In this document: positions 8,400-13,392 of the stretch, one piece after another
How the letters are laid out: every line of letters begins with the position of its first letter
Numbering within the stretch: position 1 is the stretch's first letter
NCBI GenBank assembly: GCA_022510985.1
Contig: JAFLSL010000007.1
Location: forward strand, 1 to 13,392
Reading direction: 5' to 3'
Origin: Ruminococcus sp.
GTDB taxonomy: Bacteria; Bacillota; Clostridia; Oscillospirales; Acutalibacteraceae
DNA length: 13,392 bases
Position numbers and translations under genes: made by a program
Notes under the pieces: model-generated
Told to the model about the DNA's origin: nothing
The model's input: the letters and a program-made list of their open reading frames with translations, nothing else
Databases searched by the model: none

Positions 8400-8452
8400 A
8401 ATATCCTCTATATTTCTAAAATAGAATTATTTATATTTCTTTGTAAGAATTA

Positions 8453-9049
8453 CTAATTTCTTCCCATAAGCTTTAACGTCTCGCCGATAAGCTGTTCAAC
8501 AGGCAGAGAGCCGTCTAGTTTTGAGAGAAAAGGTGCAACGTCAGACGAGCTGTAGCCTAAAACTGTCAGAGCCTCTATCGCTTTCGGAACATTGCCCGAA
8601 ACCACATTCACCGAATTACTTCCCGCACTCGAAGAAACGTCCGCACCGCCGAGATTAAATTTATCTTTAAGTTCGAGAATAATTCTCTGTGCAAGTTTCT
8701 TTCCGACACCTTGTGCAAGGGTTATAGCCTTAACGTCATCTGATGCAATTGCCAAAGCAATCTGAGATGGAGATAATGCCGAAAGAATTGCAAGTCCGAC
8801 CTTAGGCCCTACTCCGCTCACTCCGATAAGCGTTTTATACGCCGAAAGTTCCTCTTGCGTATAAAATCCGAAAAGCTCCATCGCGTCCTCGCGGACGTTT
8901 AAGTATGTATAAAGCTTAGCCTGGGTGCCTAATTTCAGATTTTTTTGTGTATTTAAAGTAGTCTGACATTTATAGCCTACTCCGCCGCATTCGATTACGG
9001 CAATTCCGTTTTCGAGGTGAATTACCTCGCCGCGAACGCTGTAATACAC
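8453..9049 (-). CDS. ruvA: Holliday junction DNA helicase subunit RuvA (GTG start)
   Basis: RuvA tetramers bind four-way junctions and recruit RuvB. At 198 residues the length is standard. Domain I is the N-terminal OB fold and carries the acidic pin REDAMELFGF, with Glu54 and Asp55. Domain II has the two helix-hairpin-helix motifs VSGVGPK (77-83) and AQGVGKK (112-118). A Ser/Asn/Val-rich linker of about residues 137-152 leads to domain III (about 153-198), which contacts RuvB. The start is GTG at 9049; it overlaps the ruvC stop by one base (TAGTG) and follows a GAGGGG site 8 nt upstream, so ruvC and ruvA are probably translationally coupled. Confidence 0.97.
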   Translation of the reverse strand: MYYSVRGEVIHLENGIAVIECGGVGYKCQTTLNTQKNLKLGTQAKLYTYLNVREDAMELFGFYTQEELSAYKTLIGVSGVGPKVGLAILSALSPSQIALAIASDDVKAITLAQGVGKKLAQRIILELKDKFNLGGADVSSSAGSNSVNVVSGNVPKAIEALTVLGYSSSDVAPFLSKLDGSLPVEQLIGETLKLMGRN

Positions 9050-9558
9050 TAAATATTCCCCTCTCTGTACATTTTCTGTCTTAGCTCGCTGCCCGCCGCC
9101 TGAATATGTGTCAAGGCTATTGCAAGAGCATCAGCGGTATCGTCGGGCTTTGGAATCTCAGGAAGTTTTAAAAGCCTTCTCGTCATTTCCATAACCTGCG
9201 GTTTTTTTGCTTTTCCGTAGCCTGTTACCGCCGTTTTCACCTGTAGCGGAGTATACTCAAAAATCGGCAGTTCATTTTTCTGTGCCGCCAAAAGGATAAC
9301 TCCCCTGGCCTCAGCTACTAAAATTGCAGTTTTTTGGTTAGTGGTAAAATAGAGCTTTTCAATCGCCATAGCGTCCGGCTTAAAGGTGTTTATAATCTGA
9401 GATAAGTCGTCATAAATCACCTTTAGGCGAAGGTTAAAATCCATATCCGCGTCGGTAGTAATAGCTCCGTAACGCAGCGGACGGAAGGTGTTGTGCTTAT
9501 ATTCAACAAGTCCCCAGCCGACTATTGCATAGCCCGGGTCAATACCGAGAATCACCAA
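9049..9558 (-). CDS. ruvC: Holliday junction resolvase RuvC (probable TTG start)
   Basis: RuvC is the metal-dependent endonuclease that cuts Holliday junctions symmetrically. Numbered from the TTG, the four catalytic acids are Asp7 (GIDPG), Glu67 (AIEKLYF), Asp140 and Asp143 (PDDTADALAIA). Their spacing is that of E. coli RuvC, and the 169-residue length is normal. The frame stays open upstream to a GTG at 9576, which would add six residues (EGCFK-type) but has only a weak AGG site and contains the GGAGGG (9569-9574) that best serves the TTG at a 10-nt spacing. The TTG start is therefore preferred, with GTG 9576 and GTG 9555 as alternatives. It is the first gene of the long operon, and its leader from the promoter is about 45 nt. 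Confidence 0.95.
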   Translation of the reverse strand: MVILGIDPGYAIVGWGLVEYKHNTFRPLRYGAITTDADMDFNLRLKVIYDDLSQIINTFKPDAMAIEKLYFTTNQKTAILVAEARGVILLAAQKNELPIFEYTPLQVKTAVTGYGKAKKPQVMEMTRRLLKLPEIPKPDDTADALAIALTHIQAAGSELRQKMYREGNI

Positions 9559-9609
9559 CTTAAAACATCCCTCCACTCAAAAAAGCCTACTAACGCATTA
9601 TTAATCTAA

Positions 9610-9638
9610 ATTATACCACATTAAAACTAATATAGCAA
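9610..9638 (-). promoter_or_regulatory. Extended -10 sigma-A-type promoter of the ruvCAB-glmM-ecf-truA operon
   Basis: On the minus strand, TTGCTA (9638-9633), a 17-nt spacer, and a perfect TATAAT (9615-9610) preceded by TGG, an extended -10 element. The start point would be near 9603, about 45 nt before the ruvC TTG. It sits just downstream of the terminator of the previous unit. It is the only strong promoter I see for the genes from 9558 down to 1. Confidence 0.85.
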
Positions 9639-9697
9639 TAAGAATTGTATGTACTTTTATGTTATTTTGTAAATTAAAAAAGGTCATTTAGGGTAAC

Positions 9698-9734
9698 AAA
9701 AAAGAAGATACGCTGATTTAATCAACATATCTTC
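9698..9734 (-). terminator. Intrinsic terminator after the O-antigen ligase gene
   Basis: Read on the minus strand, a 13-bp stem (GAAGATATGTTGA with TCAGCGTATCTTC, two G-U pairs) closes a 5-nt loop TTAAA and is followed directly by six T (9703-9698). It begins 8 bases after the ligase stop codon and separates that unit from the ruvC promoter. Confidence 0.9.
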
Positions 9735-9741
9735 CTTAGTA

Positions 9742-11316
9742 TCAAATTTTCTTTCTTGCAACCGCTTGCGAGAGTGCTAAGAAAACGAACAGCAGAGGCG
9801 TTGTAATCGGGGTTGCTATATTTACAACGCTTTGCAAAAAGTAGCATATAACGGGTGCAATAAACACAAGTGCGAGGTAGTTTTCTTTTGCACTTTTAAC
9901 AGCTTTTATAATCGCCGAAACGAACACCGAGATATATGCCGCAAGTCCCAAAATTCCGGCTGTTATAAGATAATTTAAAAATTCATTGTGGGCACAGTTT
10001 GTGGACGAATTTCCGAAGCGTTCGTTAAGTTCGCTGAAATACGGCGAGAATGCCGAATAGAAAGTATCGGGACCGCTGCCAATCAGGGCATTTTTAATGC
10101 CTGAGGTTTTAAAAATCTCAAAGGATTTTATCCACATATAGCCTCGGTGCGTTCCCCATTTCTCGTCAAATCTGAAGAAACTCATCACTCCGCCTAGCTT
10201 GCTCTCGGTATCGACAAAAGTATAATTCACAAACAATGAAATCAGAACAATTAGAGCTAAAGCGTAAATCCCGATAAGCACAAACGGCACAGTCCTTGGA
10301 AGTTCAAGCACGCCATTCTTACGCTCCATAAGATACAAGCCAACGGATACTAAAACCGTTACCGCTAAAACAATAAAGCTTTTATTATTATAAATAAACA
10401 AGGTTTGCATTGTGCCGAAGCCTTTTTCAACATCCTGCATCACAAACGAGAAAACTCTCAAAAGTTTAGCACATAACAGCATAGCCGATACCGCGACAAA
10501 AAACTTTCTCAGCATAGAAACATTTCTGCTGTAATAAAGAAGTGTCAGTGCCAAAATCGGAACAAATCCTAAAAAACCGCTTTCGCTGTCTGCACAAAGC
10601 ATCGCAGTAAAACCAACCGCACTGACAACAAGATAAAGATACCTCAAAACGCTTTTCTTAGTATTCATAAACAGCAGTAAAAACGCAGGCACAGTCAGGC
10701 AACAGAACGCCGACATTAAGTTTTTATTTCCGATTGTAGAAGTAAAATCCTCGGCAACCTTTTCGCTGTAGCCTGCATACATTCCGAGCGGATCTATAAA
10801 AAAGAAGTTTAAAATTCCGAGTAAAAATACAACAAGGCATCCGCACGCCGCAAGTGCGAAAACATATTCTTTAAAATAATAAAATCTTGAAATTACAATA
10901 TAGATTAAAAAGTAAACTATAAAAAGCAAAAGTCCGTTGTTTCTACCCTGAGTTCCCGTTAAACTTTCGAGAGGATATTTTGAAAAAACGGTCGACAGTA
11001 TATATAAAACAATTAACGCACCGAACGCATAGTCGGTAAAGCTAAGCTGTTTATACCATTTCTCCTCGGGGAAATCCCCTACTCTTTTTCTCTCAAAATG
11101 AGAAACTATAAATATAATAAACTCAACAAAAACAAGCGTACAAGACAAAACAAGAAAAGCATTCAGCTTATCGTGTCGGATATTAGAAAACTTGTTGGTA
11201 AAAAACAGCGGAAAAGCGGTAAAAATAAGCACAAGATAATAATTTATCATTGCATTTGAGGCGTTATATTTCGCCGCCTTTACAGATTGTATTTTCACTT
11301 TATTTTTCTTAGACAT
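9742..11316 (-). CDS. O-antigen ligase/polymerase family membrane protein (Wzy_C type)
   Basis: A 524-residue protein with about a dozen hydrophobic segments spread over its length. Hallmarks of the O-antigen ligase/Wzy/PglL superfamily are visible: STIGNKNLMSA at 193-203 (the GN-x-N type motif), SESG at 244-247, HRGYMWIKSFEIF at 390-402 with Arg391 and Trp395, LIGSGPDTF at 411-419, and the key AHNEFLNYLITAGILGL at 442-458 with His443. These enzymes transfer or polymerise undecaprenyl-linked glycans on the outer face of the membrane. In a Gram-positive cell this points to a wall polysaccharide or glycoprotein, which is inference; no glycosyltransferases are adjacent to name the polymer. The start has a GGTGG site. 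The gene lies 50 nt after the lipoprotein gene and ends in a clear terminator. Confidence 0.85.
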   Translation of the reverse strand: MSKKNKVKIQSVKAAKYNASNAMINYYLVLIFTAFPLFFTNKFSNIRHDKLNAFLVLSCTLVFVEFIIFIVSHFERKRVGDFPEEKWYKQLSFTDYAFGALIVLYILSTVFSKYPLESLTGTQGRNNGLLLFIVYFLIYIVISRFYYFKEYVFALAACGCLVVFLLGILNFFFIDPLGMYAGYSEKVAEDFTSTIGNKNLMSAFCCLTVPAFLLLFMNTKKSVLRYLYLVVSAVGFTAMLCADSESGFLGFVPILALTLLYYSRNVSMLRKFFVAVSAMLLCAKLLRVFSFVMQDVEKGFGTMQTLFIYNNKSFIVLAVTVLVSVGLYLMERKNGVLELPRTVPFVLIGIYALALIVLISLFVNYTFVDTESKLGGVMSFFRFDEKWGTHRGYMWIKSFEIFKTSGIKNALIGSGPDTFYSAFSPYFSELNERFGNSSTNCAHNEFLNYLITAGILGLAAYISVFVSAIIKAVKSAKENYLALVFIAPVICYFLQSVVNIATPITTPLLFVFLALSQAVARKKI

Positions 11317-11366
11317 AGAACCACCGATTTAATTTTAATACTTTTATCGGCCGATGTCAATTTCCG

Positions 11367-11717
11367 CTACTTCCTTTTTAAGGTAAGCTTGACCGAGTTA
11401 TAACCGAGGATAAGCTTATTTTCTTTAAGTTTATATGAAAACACGTAATTCTGATTATCACTGTCATCAAAAATCATTATATTTTTACTATCGATTATAC
11501 AAAGTCCCGAAAGTTTTAAATCAGGCTTTTTATCTGATGACGTAACCTTAAAACTAGCAATATCTTCCTTAAATTTAAGCGTAACCATACTTTCGCTTTT
11601 AAGCCTTGCACTCCAAGTATTTAAGCGAATTTCATCGGCGGTATTCTTTACAACCTGCGTACACGACGACATAAATATAATCAGCACTAAGCCTACAAAA
11701 ATTCTACTAATTCTCAT
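11367..11717 (-). CDS. Small predicted lipoprotein of unknown function
   Basis: A 116-residue protein with a lipoprotein signal: basic MRISR, a hydrophobic stretch at about 6-16, and a lipobox-like M-S-S-C with Cys19. After cleavage about 98 residues remain, beginning TQVVKNTADEIRLNTWSARL. The rest alternates short hydrophobic and polar stretches and looks all-beta, somewhat like small lipocalin-type folds; that is a guess. I cannot name a family. It would be anchored to the outer face of the membrane and is transcribed with the O-antigen-ligase-type gene, so a role in export or surface glycan metabolism is possible. No good Shine-Dalgarno sequence precedes the ATG at 11717 and there is no better in-frame start, which may mean low expression. 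Confidence 0.75.
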   Translation of the reverse strand: MRISRIFVGLVLIIFMSSCTQVVKNTADEIRLNTWSARLKSESMVTLKFKEDIASFKVTSSDKKPDLKLSGLCIIDSKNIMIFDDSDNQNYVFSYKLKENKLILGYNSVKLTLKRK

Positions 11718-11744
11718 ACGAAAAAATATGCAAAAGTTAAAGGT

Positions 11745-11773
11745 TTTATAACTGTTTTACAGTTTTGTTATAA
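11745..11773 (-). promoter_or_regulatory. Candidate promoter of the lipoprotein/ligase unit
   Basis: On the minus strand, TTATAA (11773-11768), a 17-nt spacer and TATAAA (11750-11745), about 28 nt before the lipoprotein ATG. The -35 match is only moderate and the region is AT-rich. The spacer is almost exactly filled by the dyad at 11750-11764. Confidence 0.35.
11750..11764. promoter_or_regulatory. 15-bp perfect dyad between divergent genes, possible operator
   Basis: AACTGT-TTT-ACAGTT is a perfect inverted repeat with 6-bp arms. It lies 12 nt upstream of the -35 box of the plus-strand promoter, and inside the spacer of the candidate minus-strand promoter. That is a typical place for a repressor to control both directions. 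I do not recognise it as a known regulator's site. Confidence 0.4.
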
Positions 11774-11776
11774 TTC

Positions 11777-11805
11777 TTGAAACGCAATATAGATTTATGT
11801 ATAAT
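11777..11805 (+). promoter_or_regulatory. Promoter of the DUF2804 gene
   Basis: TTGAAA (11777-11782), 17-nt spacer, perfect TATAAT (11800-11805): near-consensus sigma-A type. The start point would be near 11812, giving a leader of about 46 nt with an AAGAGG ribosome site (11847-11852) five bases before the ATG. Confidence 0.8.
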
Positions 11806-11857
11806 GACCTTGTAAAATGAGAAAATATCCATTATAAAAGGGTTTTAAGAGGTATAT

Positions 11858-12859
11858 ATGCAAAAAATAGTGGAAAATTCAAAAAAGATATTTGACTTAA
11901 ACGGAGAGATAAACTTCGGCGGTTGGTCAAAATCCGCGTTGTTTGAATATAACAGAGAAAACTATCCCGCAGAAAACAAGCTTTGCGAAAGCGACAGCTA
12001 CTTTATCTCAAACGGAGAGATGGGTTTTTATATTTCTTCGGAGATTTCGGGAATTGACCTTTCCATAAAGATTATTTTAGCCGACTACAAGACAGGTGAA
12101 GTGGTAACGGACAGTATTTCGAAACGACTTTTGCTTGAGCAGATTAAGCTACCGATTAGCGATACAGTCGGCGAGTTCAGCTACAGAGATAAAAAAATCG
12201 CGATGACCGTTACAAACACGGTTGACGGAAAGTATCTGAAATGCGATTTTATCGATTTCGGCAATATTAAAAACCTTTTTGTAAAGCTGTTTTTGAAAAG
12301 CGGAAACGGCGACAGTATGAATATGGTTTCGCCGTTCGAGAAGGATAAAAACTGCTTTTATTACAAAAGGTTTGTCGAGGATTACACAGCCTCCGGAGTT
12401 GTACGTTTCGGCGGATATGACTATGATTTAACTGAAGACAACAGTCTTGTGTATTTTGCAAAATGCAGATATTCACTTTCAAGGCACAGAAAATTCCAGA
12501 TACTTTGCGGAACTTGCGACATTGACGGTCATCGTCTTTCAATTAACTTAGCGTCAAAGGTCGGAAACAATCGAAACGGAAGTGAGAACTGTTATTTTGT
12601 CGATGGCAAGCTCTATAAAATCGGAAGAACTAAGGTCAGCGGAGATGATAAAAACCCTGTCGGCAAATGGGAATTTTCCACCGCAGACAACAACCTTGAC
12701 CTCGTCTTTACCCCGAAAGAGGTTGGCGGAAAAATCTTAGCATGCAAATGCGACAAGGTTACAATAATTTTCGGAAATCTTAACGGAACACTCGAAACCG
12801 AGCAGTTCAAAATTAACCTGAAGGACAAAAACTTTCATATGATATTTACATCGCTTTAA
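11858..12859 (+). CDS. DUF2804 family protein, divergent member
   Basis: A 333-residue soluble protein without a signal peptide or membrane helix. Length, beta-rich composition and several landmarks fit the DUF2804 family: FGGWSKSALFEYN near 20-32, SPFEKDKNCFYYKR at 158-171, and GHRLSINLASKVGNNRNGSENCYFVDGKLYKI at 224-255, which corresponds to the family's 'fNlG...teN..f.dGk..kl' block. As I recall the family, a WGRG-type motif usually lies just before that block; here the stretch reads YFAKCRYSLSRH (199-210), so this copy seems divergent. The function of DUF2804 is unknown; a lipocalin- or lyase-like beta fold has been assumed for related domains, but I see no catalytic motif. It forms a monocistronic unit with its own promoter and terminator, divergent from the lipoprotein gene. 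Confidence 0.72.
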   Translation: MQKIVENSKKIFDLNGEINFGGWSKSALFEYNRENYPAENKLCESDSYFISNGEMGFYISSEISGIDLSIKIILADYKTGEVVTDSISKRLLLEQIKLPISDTVGEFSYRDKKIAMTVTNTVDGKYLKCDFIDFGNIKNLFVKLFLKSGNGDSMNMVSPFEKDKNCFYYKRFVEDYTASGVVRFGGYDYDLTEDNSLVYFAKCRYSLSRHRKFQILCGTCDIDGHRLSINLASKVGNNRNGSENCYFVDGKLYKIGRTKVSGDDKNPVGKWEFSTADNNLDLVFTPKEVGGKILACKCDKVTIIFGNLNGTLETEQFKINLKDKNFHMIFTSL

Positions 12860-12861
12860 AA

Positions 12862-12894
12862 AAAGAGATAACGGAAATTTTCCGTTATCTCTTT
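12862..12894. terminator. Bidirectional intrinsic terminator between convergent genes
   Basis: A perfect inverted repeat: AAAGAGATAACGGAAA (12862-12877) and its complement (12879-12894) around one T. On the minus strand the hairpin runs into seven T (12864-12858), so it should end the gene at 12931-13392 efficiently. On the plus strand the T tract is only TTT then C, weaker but adequate just after the DUF2804 stop. Confidence 0.85.
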
Positions 12895-12923
12895 CTACGT
12901 GCAAACAAAACATAAACTCATAA

Positions 12924-12949
12924 ATCTTATTTACTGCATAAAATAAGAT
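12924..12949 (-). repeat. AT-rich inverted repeat over a stop codon
   Basis: ATCTTATTT (12924-12932) and AAATAAGAT (12941-12949) form a perfect 9-bp hairpin with an 8-nt loop, overlapping the stop codon (12933-12931) of the right-end gene. No T tract follows, so it is not itself a terminator. It may be chance in AT-rich sequence. Confidence 0.4.
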
Positions 12950-13392
12950 ATAATTCTATTCACTTCTTCCGTCTGACCAAATTTTTGTTGTAATATTTCA
13001 AAACAAGTTCGCTCAAATGGATATGTGGAAATTAATTGAACAAGTGCGGGGGCAATTTTATCCTGTGGAAACATTGGATTTTGTATATTAGTAATCATTG
13101 TTTCAACTTCTTTGCTCTTTATGGTTTTAATACCAACAAGGATATTATTTTCTGACAAAGTTTGTACCATTGTTAAGAATACGTTTACATAGTCGCTGAA
13201 AACCTCTTGAAAGAATATATCAGTTTTAAACTTTGCAAAAACATTAGCTTTTTCTTCTGCTGACATTCTGCCTTGATGCTCAACTAATTTTCCGAGTACC
13301 CCCATACCTAAATTAAACACTTCTGCTTGGGCCATACCTTTCATTGCACCTTTAAAGCCAACATATATACCTGATATTATACACACATTCAC
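12931..13392 (-). CDS. Unknown protein, C-terminal part, 5' end outside window
   Basis: An open frame of 153 codons runs from the window edge to TAA at 12933-12931. A GTG is the very first codon, but no upstream sequence is available to judge it, so the gene is treated as truncated at its 5' end. The visible part starts with a glycine-rich hydrophobic stretch (GIYVGFKGAMKGMAQ), followed by a mainly helical, soluble region with MSAEEKANVFAKFKTDIFF near 43-61 and a C-terminal EILQQKFGQTEEVNRIISYF. I have a vague sense of a conserved clostridial hypothetical family but cannot name it or give a function. By eye it is more AT-rich than its neighbours. Its transcript should stop at the hairpin at 12862-12894. 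Confidence 0.7.
   Translation of the reverse strand: MNVCIISGIYVGFKGAMKGMAQAEVFNLGMGVLGKLVEHQGRMSAEEKANVFAKFKTDIFFQEVFSDYVNVFLTMVQTLSENNILVGIKTIKSKEVETMITNIQNPMFPQDKIAPALVQLISTYPFERTCFEILQQKFGQTEEVNRIISYFMQ

Noticed and set aside
8400..8452. Possible internal promoter and a TTCTA-AAA-TAGAA dyad in the ruvA-ruvB gap
   Set aside because: The best boxes (TTACAA, 17 nt, TATTTT) are poor and the gap is very AT-rich; the 5-bp arms are easily chance.
11346..11355. Palindrome ATCGGCCGAT in the lipoprotein-ligase gap
   Set aside because: A single 10-bp palindrome without a spacer, a second copy or a promoter nearby is not enough to call a site.
11817..11837. Six-codon open frame in the leader of the DUF2804 gene, a possible leader peptide
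   Set aside because: It has no ribosome site, no run of regulatory codons, and no alternative hairpins around it.
1..13392. CRISPR array, insertion sequence, tRNA, rRNA or a new defence or retron-type system
   Set aside because: I saw no regularly spaced repeats, transposase or recombinase genes, tRNA cloverleaf, rRNA segment, reverse transcriptase or toxin-antitoxin pair; the genes are mainly core functions.

Overview
The window looks like chromosomal DNA of a low-to-moderate G+C anaerobic Firmicute, probably a gut clostridium of the Oscillospiraceae/Ruminococcaceae type. The signs are proteins of the DUF5711 and DUF2804 families, a group II ECF transporter module, RuvC rather than RecU as Holliday-junction resolvase, and strong Shine-Dalgarno sites with frequent 1-4 nt gene overlaps. 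The taxon is an inference; no rRNA or other marker gene is present.

Region 1 (9638 down to 1, minus strand) is one long co-directional housekeeping operon: ruvC-ruvA-ruvB-glmM-(SAM methyltransferase)-ecfA1-ecfA2-ecfT-truA-(DUF5711 protein)-(CvpA family protein, cut by the window edge). A strong extended -10 promoter lies at 9610-9638, just downstream of a terminator that closes the preceding unit. No strong internal promoter or terminator was seen; from ruvC to truA the genes mostly overlap or abut. Start reassessment gives TTG starts for ecfA2 (4263) and probably ruvC (9558), and GTG for ruvA (9049).

Region 2 (11750 down to 9698, minus strand) is a two-gene surface unit: a small lipoprotein of unknown function, then a 524-residue O-antigen-ligase/polymerase-type polytopic membrane protein, ended by a clear intrinsic terminator (9698-9734).

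Region 3 (11777-12894, plus strand) is a single divergently transcribed DUF2804-family gene with a near-consensus promoter. The divergent intergenic region carries a perfect 15-bp dyad (11750-11764) that could be an operator. The gene ends in a hairpin (12862-12894) that probably terminates transcription from both sides.

Region 4 (12931-13392, minus strand) is the 3' part of a gene of unknown function, cut by the right edge.

The contents are mostly conserved core functions: recombination repair, amino-sugar synthesis for peptidoglycan, vitamin/metal uptake energising, and tRNA pseudouridylation. I did not find a convincing new defence, mobile or RNA system; there is no CRISPR array, IS element, tRNA or rRNA. 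The least explained parts are the orphan methyltransferase, the DUF5711/CvpA pair, the lipoprotein/ligase unit with its divergent DUF2804 gene and shared dyad, and the truncated gene at the right end.
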